Shown: in pieces, positions 1 through 12,118 of the stretch
Layout of the letters: the number at the start of each line of letters is the position of its first letter
Numbering within the stretch: the first letter of the stretch is position 1
Assembly (NCBI GenBank): GCA_022496805.1
Contig: CM040097.1
Coordinates: 19,644,072-19,708,071, forward strand
Source of the DNA: Pohlia nutans
Taxonomy: Eukaryota > Streptophyta > Bryopsida > Bryales > Mniaceae
Direction of reading: 5' to 3'
DNA length: 64,000 nucleotides
The notes under the pieces: generated by a model
Told to the model about the DNA's origin: nothing
Seen by the model: the letters and a program-made list of their open reading frames with translations, nothing else
Databases searched by the model: none
Program-made: the position numbers and the translations under genes

Positions 1-1335
1 TTTATGTGCTTAGGTTAGTCTTTGTATTGTCACTATTGTTGGCTTTGGTATGTGCGTGACGAGGTATACCTTCGTCTGTGTAAAAGTTGTTCATAATTCG
101 AACTCTGGTTACGTCAGACGGCAAGTTGTCATCCACTTTTCCCTGAGGACAACCGTGGTTCTTAGATATTGTAGCTCATTTTCCTCTTGTTTTACTTTCT
201 TAAACGCAGCCTCTGAGGTAACCAGAAAATCACTGTAGAACGCACAGTGCAGCAGTGGAAAGCCGGCACTCGTGGTTTTAGGGTTTATGTAGACTACTCC
301 AAGCAGTGATTTTTATGTTGCTAATTTTAGCCAAATTGCTACATAAAATTTGGGCTGGCCAATTGATACAAAGGATTTTTGAGAAAAAAAAGAAGGAATA
401 ATAGCCAGATTTCCTACATGGAGTCAAGGTGTGTAGCCTCTATAAACCTAGTTATCACCCAGGTATTGCCTAAGTAGCACCTAGGTTACACATGTGTATT
501 ACCTTGATATTAATATGAAAAGAGCATTCAAGGAGCCTTTTAAGCCATGGAAAAGTAGCGAAATGCTAAACTGTCTCGTGACAAAAAAAAATCACCGACT
601 CCAAGCATGCCACGGCCATAGGGTACATACTCTAGGTTTAATTGTTCATAAAATTGCCGATTAGTTTTTTGATTATGCCACCTTGTCAGCGTCTCTGAAT
701 GTCAAGCCCTTCGAAGTGGTGTGAGTTCCGAGGATTTGCATGACATTTGGTTTCTAGGTGATTCGTTTCCCATTCTTATCTCTGCTTAGTTTTCTTTTTT
801 GTCGGACATTGTAAGGGATTATGTTTCTCGCAGTCACCTAATTTGTGATGTTCTCCTAATCTAGGATCGAGACTCGGAAGAAATTTTAAGCTGCCTGCTA
901 GAAGTGTCTCAGTGTAATAGAAAATTGCGCAGCTTTTAGGCTTTGGCTTCATAATAGGCTCTGTTTTATTTAAAATCCTTGCAAGCGTCCCTTGTGCAAT
1001 TAATCTCCAATTGATTTCTTCTAGTACTACGTTGATTGAGATTCTGCATCACCTGTATCGTTTTTTGAATATGACTTGTGAGGATTCGAAGGGCTGGAGG
1101 TTTCCTCTTTTCATTTGCTTCTGCTTAGGTATCTTGATTACACTAGCTTTCATTGTATTTTGAATTCTTCTTTCCTGCCCTTCAGTGACTTTAAAAACTC
1201 AAGCTTGGGAAATATACGCTTGACCATTTATGCCTTGTACTTGGAAATCTCATGTAGTCAAATGTGTTCTCCTGAATTTCACCTCGATAGTATTATTTGT
1301 TTTCTCAATCAATACCGGCTTTATTGGCATTGCAG
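1..1335. other. Unassigned stretch at left edge
   Basis: I see no clear gene here. A short open stretch near 865-950 follows an AG and reads as a plausible peptide before a stop, so parts of an upstream gene's exons and introns could lie here. I could not join it convincingly to the possible terminal exon at 1336. Confidence 0.3.
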
Positions 1336-1434
1336 GTCGAGGCTGTTTTAAAAGCTTGTGCGACTGCCCCACCTTCTAGCGCTCAAAGCAGTAGCAACCA
1401 GAGGTTATCAACAGAAACAAAGGCTTCAAAGTAA
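1336..1434 (+). CDS. Possible terminal exon of a gene entering from the left
   Basis: The sequence GCATTGCAG ends at 1335 and looks like a splice acceptor. It is followed by 32 sense codons (beginning VEAVLKACATAPPSS) and a TAA at 1432-1434. The peptide is Ala/Ser-rich after the first ten residues and matches no family I recognise. Upstream exons would lie left of this point, partly outside the window. The exon is short, so chance is a real alternative. Confidence 0.3.
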   Translation, partial: VEAVLKACATAPPSSAQSSSNQRLSTETKASK

Positions 1435-4400
1435 ACCTAATCCCTTGCCTGCAGACAATCGTCTGGCTTTTCAAGTCACAGGATGGAGGTTGATTTGAGG
1501 TGCATGAATAGACACAGGGAGCCGAACTCCCTTTCTTCAAGACGCAAGGATAAAGTAGTCCTCATTTATTTAAAGCGCTTCGTCATATTCTTGGATGTGG
1601 TCCGTCTGATAATATTGAGGAATAGATTTTTCTGTTCTTTCAGGAGAATGCTTTCCGTGACTATCCGTCAAATGCCTCAGGTATGGTGGTCAGTTGACAT
1701 TTGTTCTAGAATTTGACACGTAAGACCTAGATAACCCTTTCAATCAAAGCATAACTTGCTGGTTTCATTTTCATTGAAAGCGAACATCTTCTGACCTGGT
1801 CCTGACGAATCAATGTCTACAGCTGCTAATGATGGCCTCCTTGTACTTACTGGGTCAGATGGTCCTAAATGCTATGTGAGCTTCCTTATCAAAACTGTAT
1901 TGTTTACTAAGCATACAATAATTGAGAGTCTTTTGAAGTCTTGAGAGCACAGTTTAACGTTCTTCTGCAAAGGTGAACGAATATGAACCATTTTATCTCC
2001 TGTTGTAAATAGAGAACCAATTGATGTTGCGTTCAAGTAAACAGTATGATTAGAATGACATGAGACTGTAAAGTTTGAAGGCAGCCACAGTGCCACTTGA
2101 AAATGCAGTCAATCATGTATGTTGAAAGGCAAATACCAGCATCGTTGAAGATAGAATCCGTGATGGAATGATTGTGAATAAAAATCTCTGATCTTACAAT
2201 GGCCACCATACATGAATTTGTGTCCCTACTGAGATTGTCTGAATATTTGGGCAGAGGAGACAGCGATGGTGCAACTGTGGTATATATTATTTGTGATGTG
2301 GCAGTTCATTGAGTCAAAGGTGGCTTTGCCATTGTGTGAAAAGATTTTTTTTTAACTATTCAGATGATAAATATGAGTGTCTGCTGCCTACTTGGTCCAA
2401 GAATTGGTCACTATCTCATAAATCAGTTGGTCTATGGCCACTCACATTGGGCCAATTGGTTTATGAGGGCCCATAATCAAATTCATGACATGGAATTGCT
2501 TTTGGAGACTTCATGGTCATGGTTATACAAGCTATTGTGTACGCAAAGTTAAAAGATCTTGCAAGTTGCCAAGGCTGATGGCTACCTGCAGTAATTGGTA
2601 CAACAAATTTATTGAAAAAAAGGTTGAAATCTGCTACCAGCAGGAAAAGTGTGAGAATTATCCAACTAATATGTATCCAATTTAAAGAAGAAATCTAAAA
2701 TATAATAAAATTTTGTCAATTTTTTTGCAAGACTAAGTTCCAAATGCTATCTCCAATTCCATTTCACCCCCAATTTCATTCCATAGCATGTGCACCTAAA
2801 TTGTCCCCTCAAGGTTTGTAAACCTACATGCAATTCATGTGCATTCACTAATCCAGTTCTTGTTTCTAGGGTACGTTTGGACATTCTACATAATCACAAT
2901 TATATCACTTTACAGTTGAATGTAGGTATCAACTCAATCTTGTTGTTTGTACGGTACCCTACTTTAAATATCTGTCACCTTGGGTTTTCAAAGGTTTGTC
3001 ATTAGAAAATGATAAAATTGCAATTTTTGAGCCAAATTTGAATGTGTTGCAAAACACAAGATACACAACACATATTGTTAAGATTTGATAAAAATATAAT
3101 TTTTTACCCATTTACACTTGAAGTTAAAAACTCCATTTTTAAACTTTAAATTCAAACGACAATAAATACAAATGTTGTACTATTTAGAAGAATATGTTGG
3201 AATTGATATACAAATGAAAGTTCTAGATTTTGAATTTTAGATTCTATTTGTACGGTTTGATTCACCAATACTATCACCAATATTTAATTGTAAAATTTGA
3301 AAGTTAAAATTAAAAATTCCTTCTACATTTGATTACAAACAAAATTTTAATATTTTTTGAGTAAAATTTGAAAGTTAAAATTAAAAATTCCTTCTACATT
3401 TGATTACAAACAAAATTTTAATATTTTTTGAGTAAAATTTGTTGGAATGAGTTTGAAATGAGATACTCTTAAACTTGGTGATTTTTTGAAATTTTTGTGT
3501 TCCTTAAATCTATGACTTCATTTTTGCAAGGCTACTTTTCAACTACAGTCAATGTAATTTTGGCTTGGTCAACAACTTGACATACTTCTACAGTTGTAAT
3601 TTTAGAGAAATATGTACTCAAGTATCACTAAATCCAACCATTAGATAGGACAACAACTTGGTGAAGTATCTCCAAAAACTGGATGACTTTCATCCAAGCA
3701 TTGATGAGAACGTAGAGTGAATTTGAATATGTTAGTCATTAAGATACAAGACGCTGTGACGTTTAGGGGTCAATATCATTTAGATTCTTTTGAATTGTGC
3801 CAAATATAACACACCATGTTAAACCTTAATCTAAAGCAAATGAAATCTTATAGTGAAGAATGAACATGATAGTCCGTTATGTGCTTCAACATCTTCTTCT
3901 AATGACATTCCAAAGCTATTGTTCAACCATTTAGTGCCCAAGTTATTAGTTTATAGTCATTTTTCTTGTAGAACATTGAATAATGCATAGTATTTTCAAA
4001 ATCACTCTGTGTACAATGAAATAGATTTTCATAATTTCTTCATGAACTTGTCGTACAAGAAATCTTAATTGGACTTTCCTAAATCGTCCAAATACAATGC
4101 AGTCTACTAAAAAAGTGTTCACGCAACTGGAAAAAAATAGTCTACAAAATAAACAATTCAAATAGAAAGAAGTCACTACATCAAAAGAAAGGACGTTAAA
4201 TGATTTGTGTTTCATAAAGAGAAAGAGGCAAAAGAAATGGAATGTAAAGCACATGCAATTATCTCAATTACCATATTATTAGGTATTTCTTGCTATTTCT
4301 TGCTATTTCTTAAGAATGATAATTTATTTTTTTAAAAGCACATCCTTATAATGGTATCATTTGCAAATAAACTGATTTAGTGAAGGAGGTGATTTAGTGA

Positions 4401-5960
4401 AGGAGGTGCCTAAATGTATGTACATTCTATAATTGTGTAATTATGTGCATTCTATAGTTGCAAATTATCAACATTCTACAATGTGTAAAAGGAAGTGCCT
4501 AAACATATAAAAATGCAATGAGGATACTTTGAAATTCTTATCAAATTCAAGAGAAACTCCATAGTGTTATTCAATAGGTGCATTTTTTTAGTTTTTTTTC
4601 CAAAAAAATCACAATATGGAAAAAAAAAAATCACAAAAATTCCAAATTATCTAAACCAAACACGTCCAAGAGTTCACAGCAACATTTGCTTACAAATGGG
4701 TGTTCTCATGGTATGGGTAAGTAAACAAATTAGTCTAAAGTGATGGATTTTTGAAGAAAATGGACTTTGGAGAATTCTAGTTAACTTTTTGTAAATGACG
4801 GATGTGTGAGATTTTGAGGGTTTAGGGGTATGAGGGATATCTACACAAAAATATTTTTGGCTTGATTTATTTTTAGACCAATGCCCCGCTAAGACCACAT
4901 TAGTAGAAAATACAATGTAGTGTTTCAACTAAATGTAGTGTAAAAAGGATCGTAGATAATTAGAATTTCATTAGTCAAATTTTTACATGGTCTCATGTGA
5001 CTAGATGTTGAATAATAATGAAGTTATATTCTAAAAATAAAATCCTTCCATTCCATAATATTTAATAAGCCTTGAAAACCTATAAATGGAAAAATGTCCA
5101 AGATCATGAAACTCATATGAAGGGTTTGTTTTGTAAAAGACATGTACATATGATGATTTATTGAAACATGTGAAATTTATATACCAAAAATAGTGTGGAA
5201 AGGGTAAAACCACTCAAATATCATTTTTTGCGGCAAACAAGTTTTTACATTGTTATTACAAATCAATTTAATACATCAAAGATGCATAATTTTGAAAAAT
5301 AAATTTGATGGTCATCATAATTAGATATGAAGTAAGCTCTAATTGAATTTTTTTTTTTTGGTTTAAGACATTTTAACCACTACATTCACTACTTCAAAAA
5401 GTAGTACTTGATTTTGAGGCTTTTCACTCACCCGTACCTTGAGAACGCCCAAATACATGTTATAATATCCAACTATTTTTGAACCATTGAATCTAGACTA
5501 TTTTTGAACATGTTCCAAGACCAATTGTTTCTATTCATGTATAGTTAAATCTTTATTTCGCCTTTGAGGACATCAGGAGAGGGACATCAATGTGTATGGT
5601 ATGAAAAACTCAATTTGTTGGACACTCGACATAAGGTTCTTTAATCCCTCTCTGGAATACCTTACCACTATTCCCAAATTATTGTAGCACATACCAAATC
5701 ACGGCAAGTCCACATCATTTTTAGCTAAAGATTAGGTGGTGAGACATTGTATTTAATGTTAAAGCTTCTACAATGCTACTGTTGAAAAGAGTGGACTCCA
5801 CTAACTACTAAAGAGCCTTATGCAAGGGCTGAAAATGTCATGAGGTTTCTTTTCGATTGAATGAATGAAAACTTTTTCAAGGGAAAATTTTAAGAAAATT
5901 AGAAAATATGAACATACATAGAACACTAAGTTGTGGTGACTAATTATAAACTTGTGAGGT
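1435..5960. other. AT-rich spacer
   Basis: No gene is supported. The first few hundred bases could be the 3' UTR of the possible terminal exon. From about 2.7 kb the sequence is very AT-rich, with many short open frames on both strands and no codon pattern. It holds the 71-bp direct duplication at 3290 and short direct repeats near 4286 (a 10-bp unit) and 4380. Confidence 0.6.
3290..3431. repeat. 71-bp tandem duplication
   Basis: Two head-to-tail copies of a 71-bp AT-rich unit lie at 3290-3360 and 3361-3431 and appear identical by eye. A third copy starts at 3432 but breaks off after about ten bases. The lack of divergence suggests a recent duplication by slippage or unequal exchange. Confidence 0.9.
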
Positions 5961-6243
5961 TACTACCATAGTACCATAGCTGAATCCCCACCCCATGAAC
6001 AAATATTATATATTTTTTGAAAAATAAGGTTTGTTCTTAAAAAATGAATTTGATTGGTTTTCGTTTTTGAGCAAAAGATCATTAAAAATGGCCCAATATG
6101 ACCCAAAATAGCTTAGAAATAGCAAAATGTAGCTAAAAATAATTTAATCTATTTTCGTTTTATGTTCTCATAATTTCTGACTTTTTACGTTTTTAATTTT
6201 TTGAATTATTTTTTGGCAACCCAGCTATGGTACTATGGTAGTA
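5961..6243. mobile_element. MITE with TACCATAGCTG inverted termini, copy A
   Basis: The left end reads CTACCATAGTACCATAGCTG after an initial TA, and the right end is its exact reverse complement followed by TA. This gives terminal inverted repeats of about 20 bp in a 283-bp element. The TA on both sides fits a Tc1/mariner (Stowaway-like) insertion, although TA could also be part of the repeat. The interior is AT-rich and non-coding. Related copies lie inside the segmental duplication at about 10770-11035 and 26500-26762. Confidence 0.75.
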
Positions 6244-6518
6244 GAAAAGTTTCGGGGATGTACAAGTTTCACCATCCATGGAACATGTGGAACAATGGCG
6301 AGGCCTTTTGCAGCTCACAGCCGAAGGTCAACTTGGGCGGCAAAGAAAAAATCAATCACATCAGGAGCTTGGCCCCAAGGACTCCTTTAGTTTTCACAGA
6401 ATAGATGGCTCCACAGTCCTCACGTGACGGACTCGCAATTGGCAGGCAATTAGATTGCTTGGCAAACTCGTATAAGGAAGACGGACCTTATTCCAATCCT
6501 CGAAGAAATTTTTATCTA

Positions 6519-6838
6519 AGGTAAGAATACCTAAAATTGTCACGCAAACCAACTGAGCTTATTTCCTAGCACTAAACACAATTTATTTTTAGTGGGTCTT
6601 ATTGGCAAGTGAATGAGGATTTCAAAGCACTTTAGCATGGATTATTTGGACATTGGATGAACAAGTTATGAATTTTCAAAGAGATTTGACTGTAGGTTGA
6701 CCTTAAATCGTCCCTAGAGTCTCATGTTCAGTATGTGCACATTCTCATCATTAGTAGGATGCTAGAATCTACTTATTAGTATGCAAGATTGACCTAGGGA
6801 CAATTTAAGGTCAGGGACGATTATGGGTATTCTTACCT
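6519..6838. mobile_element. TA-flanked MITE, TIR AGGTAAGAATACC
   Basis: A 320-bp element starts AGGTAAGAATACC and ends with the reverse complement GGTATTCTTACCT. It is flanked on both sides by TA (6517-6518 and 6839-6840). Similarity between the ends continues inward with mismatches. A second inner inverted pair (GACCTTAAAT..., ...AATTTAAGGTC) is also visible. TA duplication with short inverted ends fits a non-autonomous Tc1/mariner-type element. No coding capacity is seen. Confidence 0.7.
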
Positions 6839-7015
6839 TAATGTAATAAATGTGAAATTTTTAGGCAACGTATGAAGTTATAAATTATTAACTTTCCAGA
6901 ATAAATAAATAAATTTATCATTAATTTGTTTAAAAAGATATGCAACCAAAAAACTTCATTTGATACCTATATCCAATTCTCTCTAAAGTCATACAATTGT
7001 GACCATGTGGAGTGC

Positions 7016-7594
7016 TTAACCCCTAACTGCCTAATCGACCATATTTGGTCGATCCAAAATTTCAGAGTTTAAAAAAAGTTCAGCCCACTTAAACGTCCAT
7101 AACTTTTGCAAAAATAACAATTTTTGAGCGTCATTTTTTTTCCCTTGTAGATATTGAAACTGAGCAACTTTTCCAAAAAGAAATTTTGAATTTTTTTTTT
7201 ACTGATTTTCCTCTAAAGCCCTCAAAGAGACAACATCTCAAATTGTCACATTTTTAAAAATCTGCCCGGAATGGAATCTTTAGGTTTTCTACCAAATAAG
7301 ATTAGTTCTAACATGAACAAGGTAATCACCATATAAAACCAATGTTTTTGACCTATCATAACTAATTCCAAGTCAAAATGACTAAACATGTATTTTTTAT
7401 GAATTTTCAAAGAAAATTCTTATAAATTGATTATTAAATAATTCATAGCATTTTTCTAAAATTTAACCATATGGATGTTGTATTCCTGTTGTGCTCTACA
7501 TATGTTTAAAAATTGAAGCTCATAAAAGTTGAGTAAGATGGACATTATGACACATTTAGCATTTCAAGAAAACCCTTGGGCACTTAGGGGTTAA
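7016..7594 (+). mobile_element. TTAA-flanked piggyBac-like MITE, copy 1
   Basis: The element begins TTAA-CCCCTAACTGCC and ends GGCACTTAGGGG-TTAA, so the ends are inverted repeats with one mismatch over 12 bp, bordered by TTAA. TTAA target duplication with ends starting CCC is characteristic of the piggyBac superfamily. Inside the left end lies the perfect hairpin ATCGACCATATTTGGTCGAT (8-bp arms, 4-nt loop). The 579-bp body is AT-rich with no transposase. A mobilising enzyme would have to come from elsewhere; none is in this window. Confidence 0.75.
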
Positions 7595-8621
7595 ACATGA
7601 TTTAGAAACATCAAGAATGCATGTGAATTGAACAAACCTTGAGGGGACAATTTAAATACACTTGACAATAGCATTTTTTAAAGAACATGATTGGGGTTGA
7701 GGATGGAATAAGGTCCCTCTACCTTAGACATTTAGAATTTAACTTGATCTTTCAATAGTGTAATTTATTCTTTCTTCACTCTGCATCCTAGTTTGGAAGG
7801 TAATCGTAAAGGATCACGAAACCCAAATTGTGATGCATGTTTTTGAGTAGGTCATATAGGGACTTTCGTTTATTCAACTTTATTAAAAAAAAATTAGCAA
7901 TGCATGCTATGTTCTTCTCTAATTCTTGTCATAAAAAATTTGACTTCATAGAAAATGATTAATAAAATTGGTCATTTTCAGGCCATGAACTCTTGGTTTT
8001 GAGGTAATAAATTGGTGTCATCTAGTATTCATGAAATGGTTTTTGATTTTTAGTTACGGTATAATGGAGAGCCCAACAACTTTCACCACGTTCTTAGCTA
8101 TCATGATGGATACCTAGGATAAGTTGTTGGGCTTACTTGAATGGTGAGAAATTTTAGTTGAAATTGGTAACATGGTGAGATTTGTTTTTAGAATATTATC
8201 AAAAAATGGCTTGAATATTTATAATTTTTTTGACTCTTGCTCGTGGATGCCCTACACTATTGAACAAGTTTAGAAATGTGAACAAAACCACTTCAAAAAT
8301 TTCTCGAATTTTTTTTATTCATGTAGTTGGGCATCATTTTGGTAGGAATAAAAATATAAAATATGGATACTTTAACAAAGATTTTTGCCTTCTTTGAAAT
8401 CTACATTTGTTCAGCACTATAGGTTACCAGGAGGTCCGACATAGTTATACGGAATAATTATCATTTTTCGGATATTTTCATTTCAACACTATAAACATTC
8501 TTCTATATTCCCATTTTCATCATTAATATTAAAATGACCTTTTTTGAAGAGGATGATTTCCAAAACTTTTCAAATTTCATTTTTTGAACTAATTTGTGTC
8601 AGACCTGCAATTAACCGCAAT
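7595..8621. other. AT-rich spacer with one inverted repeat
   Basis: No gene is seen. Near 8070-8134 AGCCCAACAACTT and its reverse complement AAGTTGTTGGGCT face each other about 40 bp apart and could fold into a hairpin or mark a small fold-back element. The rest is AT-rich and unstructured by eye. Confidence 0.5.
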
Positions 8622-8741
8622 CACTAGTAGAAAAGGTGGCGCGCCCCAGGGAGATGCCCAGGCAAAATCACTATGCATGCGTGGAATTGAGCACCACATG
8701 TCTGAGCAACTCCCTCGGCAGTGCCACCTTTTTTACTAGTG
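8622..8741. mobile_element. 120-bp CACTA-type mini-element
   Basis: The left end reads CACTAGTAGAAAAGGTGGC and the right end is GCCACCTTTTTTACTAGTG, an inverted repeat of about 19 bp with one mismatch. It is flanked by a 3-bp direct repeat AAT (8619-8621 and 8742-8744). The CACTA end and 3-bp duplication are the hallmarks of the En/Spm (CACTA) superfamily. At 120 bp it is far too small to encode anything, so it is a strongly deleted non-autonomous derivative. Confidence 0.75.
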
Positions 8742-8744
8742 AAT

Positions 8745-10471
8745 GGATCTTACATTTGTCGGCTTGTATTGTACACTCAGAGGGATTGCATAGCAGAATT
8801 TTGTTGCAATACTTGGCAGGGTTTTTTTTGGCTTCTTGAAACCAGACTGCAAATTTCGTGGCACAATCACAGTGGTCGAAATCTGGAAGGACCACCCTCC
8901 ACTGCATGCATGGTGCACTGCTATAGTGCAAAAAAATACCCTGCTGCTTGTAAGGAAAGCACACTTTTTAAGAAATGTACAAAGTATAGCTAGTTATAAC
9001 ATTCATCGCACCTTGTCATAGCTGTACCAAGCTCATCTTGGCAGCGAATAAAGTGACATCCTTCGTACCGCAATCAACTAACATACGGTCTATTGGAATT
9101 AAACAATATTGACAATATGATATCAATCAGTTTTGACAGTATTACTGCATGTCCTCTCACCCTCTTATGGACGTTACGAAATACATTCCGTACATAGTCC
9201 GAGTTACTATGCGCCAAAATGAATGTTTCAAACTACACACCGGCATACTTGTTACTAATAGTTTATGATACTGTATATCAATCAGATAAGGGAATGTGAT
9301 TTTCACTTTGTCTGGCCATGTAAGCCCATCTGGAATTCTGTGTACCGTACCCACATTGCAGGTTCGTACAAGCCGTGGCAAAAAAATTATTTATTTTGGT
9401 GCCACGTAGACTATTTTGTAGGTTGCAGCCAATGTCTATGTGACATGTGACAAAATAAAATATGTCCAACTGTTTATTTTACTTTATTGTACGAACTTGG
9501 GCGTGGGAGGCTTTAGTGGTTTTCTAGAAACAACGTGCCATAAAATATATGGTATTTTATATTCATTTAAGATAAAATATTGAAAAAATTTAGATAAAAT
9601 ATAGGCGCTAATCAATGTTGAAAACGTCTTATAATTTTTTTATCATACTATATAATAAGTGTTATTTTATTTTATATTTATTAAAAATAACCCTTGGATA
9701 AGGATATCCTAAGTTGAATATCTTGGAGGCTTGAATTGGATGGATGTAAATGCTGGAAGAACTCTTGGCTAAGTGCAAATGTTGGACAACTCCAAGGTCC
9801 TTGACACACTAAATTTCAGGTTGCACTCTATTGACATTCACCATTACAGTCTTGTTGGTGTATTTTTGTTTGATTATGTTTTCCTCTTGCTATACTACAA
9901 GAATGCAATTCCTTTGTTCACAATGTCAATTCATGATTCAACTACCAACAAACCCCGGAAAACTAGAGGCTATTAAATAATTATAAGTAAAATAGGGTAT
10001 TTAATATTGAATGCATTCTAGATTTCTAATTAGTTATAGTGTATTAAAAAATCAAGCTTAGTAGGTTTTTTTTTTTTACTTAAAAGAGGCCTAATATTCC
10101 ATTTCCAAAGATAATACCTCCCTTGAAAATGAGTAGTTAACTTAGATGTCTCCAAAAAATTATTGTAATGAGTAGTTAACTCATGTAACTTTGGTTTACG
10201 AGATCAATATTTCTACTAGCATGCTCATTAATGAGCAAAGCATTTGTCCATAACCCTCGCATATTTTCATGCAAGAAGAGTGTTATTCATCCATAACCTG
10301 CCACTTTTTGTTCATTTTGCAACTAGTCTTGCCACCTCCCAGCGACTCGAGGTTACCTTGACAATAACCTACTCCAAGGCGAGTTTCTCAAAAGTGGCAC
10401 CACGTCGTTGGCTACTCCCTCATGGATTATTTTTCATAACGTGCGCCTTTGTTGGTTTAGACTAGTAGTTC
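8745..10471. other. Spacer without recognised genes
   Basis: Several short overlapping frames occur on both strands around 8.7-9.5 kb, but none shows a domain or a consistent frame. Base composition is more balanced at 8.7-9.5 kb than in the surrounding AT-rich DNA, so decayed gene or transposon sequence is possible. Confidence 0.4.
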
Positions 10472-11297
10472 ATTCCACGCAAGTGTTGTAGGACTAGTTT
10501 TCTTTCTATGTTAGTTCAAAAAGTGCCAATTCTTAATCGTAGGTTATGTCTCATAACCGGCTCGGGACTCTCGTCCCTCGCTAGTGATGTAGTCCATAAT
10601 GCTAGGGCACATACACAAGAGAATACATAAGCTTACATGAAATGAAATCCTTTTTCCAAAACCAATCTCATCTCGGAAGACGGTTGCAATCTAGAAGAGT
10701 TTAGCTAACAACATTTATAGAGCACGGTGGGGAGCATTTTGTAACATCATTCAGTTCTTTGAAGAATTATGGTAGTACCATAGCTGGATCACCACCCCAC
10801 GAACGAATATAAAGTTCGTTCCTCAAAAAATGAATTTCTTGGTTTTTGTTTGTGAGCAAAAAAAATGATTAAAAGTGGCCCAAAGTGGCCCAAAATAGCT
10901 TAGAAATAGCAAAAATGTAGCTAAAAATGATTTATTCTATTTTCGTTATTTAGTTCTCATAATTTCCAAATTTTTACGTTTTTTTATTTTTGAATTATTT
11001 TTTGGCAACCCAGCTATGGGCCTATGGTTCTACAGTACTTGCTTGTAGACGATGGCTCCATAAATTTGATGACTCCATAAAACTGAAAACTTTTGCAATC
11101 ATGTACACAGGTCATCTCATCAGCATATATTGGGAGACTGAATATTGCACGTAAAAACACTCATCATTCCTTCATATATCTTTAAGATGGGGACACCCAA
11201 AACTACACTACTTTTTGCTAATAGTGCCTGTGGTACTAAATCCAAAAACACCATCTATTTTGCAAAATCATGAAATTGACGAGGGCTGAAATTTTTA
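10472..11297. repeat. 826-bp dispersed duplication, copy 1
   Basis: This segment recurs in direct orientation at 26203-27025 with only scattered single-base changes and short indels. It carries an internal copy of the TACCATAGCTG MITE (about 10770-11035). I saw no inverted ends or target duplication bordering the whole 826 bp, so the copying mechanism is open. The right border lies inside the fold-back sequence at about 11200-11404, which is complete here and truncated in the other copy. Confidence 0.85.
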
Positions 11298-11404
11298 CAG
11301 AGTTGCTGAAATTTTCATTTCGCAATGATTTTTACATTTTAGTATTACCTTCACTAATTATCTTTCACTAATCATCTTCACTATTAGCAAAAAGTAGTGT
11401 AGTA
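11202..11404. repeat. Inverted repeat of about 24 bp spanning 200 bp
   Basis: ACTACACTACTTTTTGCTAA near 11202 is followed about 160 bp later by its reverse complement at 11381-11404. The arms are perfect over more than 20 bp. This looks like a fold-back or MITE-type element whose exact ends and target duplication I could not fix. Confidence 0.6.
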
Positions 11405-12061
11405 CTTTCTGTTGTTACTATTACACTCCCAACTTCTTATAATCATGTATTGGAATTGTTAAATTTTAATATTTTCTCGATGACAATTAAAAAAGGATTT
11501 CAATGCTCCAAAGAATGTCACTATTTGGATACTATACCGGTATGAAAAAGTTATAAAGGGTCAAAGCTTTTTTTTTGTAAATGTTCTAAGAAAATTTAGC
11601 ACAAAGAGATGTACACCGGATGTAGATAGATTTTTTTCTTTTTTTATTTTATTGAAATAAAAGCTTGATGTTAATTTCATAAACATCACATAAAACCAAG
11701 GCCACAAAGTGCAACGGTAAGATGGCGCTTTTGCATTTTCTAGTGCTTTTGGATGTCCTTACGTTATATTTATGCTATGATGAGAGTTTTATATGTAATT
11801 ATATTGTAATCTCCCCCACCATAAGTCAATATCATCTGTCAACTCCCTCTTAGAAGAAGTAATAGAATTTTTCAAAAAGAAAAAGAAAAGAAGTAGAGTA
11901 AAAATATCTTGCTAAAATAAAATAGAATAAATCAAACCAAATGTAGTATTGTAGTACACTCTTTCTGCTCTTTGGGTTCTTTCCTAATACAAAAGATGAA
12001 AAATATCATTAAGGAAGTTTCAAGAAAAGTAACAAAACATTCCAAAATAAAATAAAATAAA

Positions 12062-12118
<57 letters not shown>

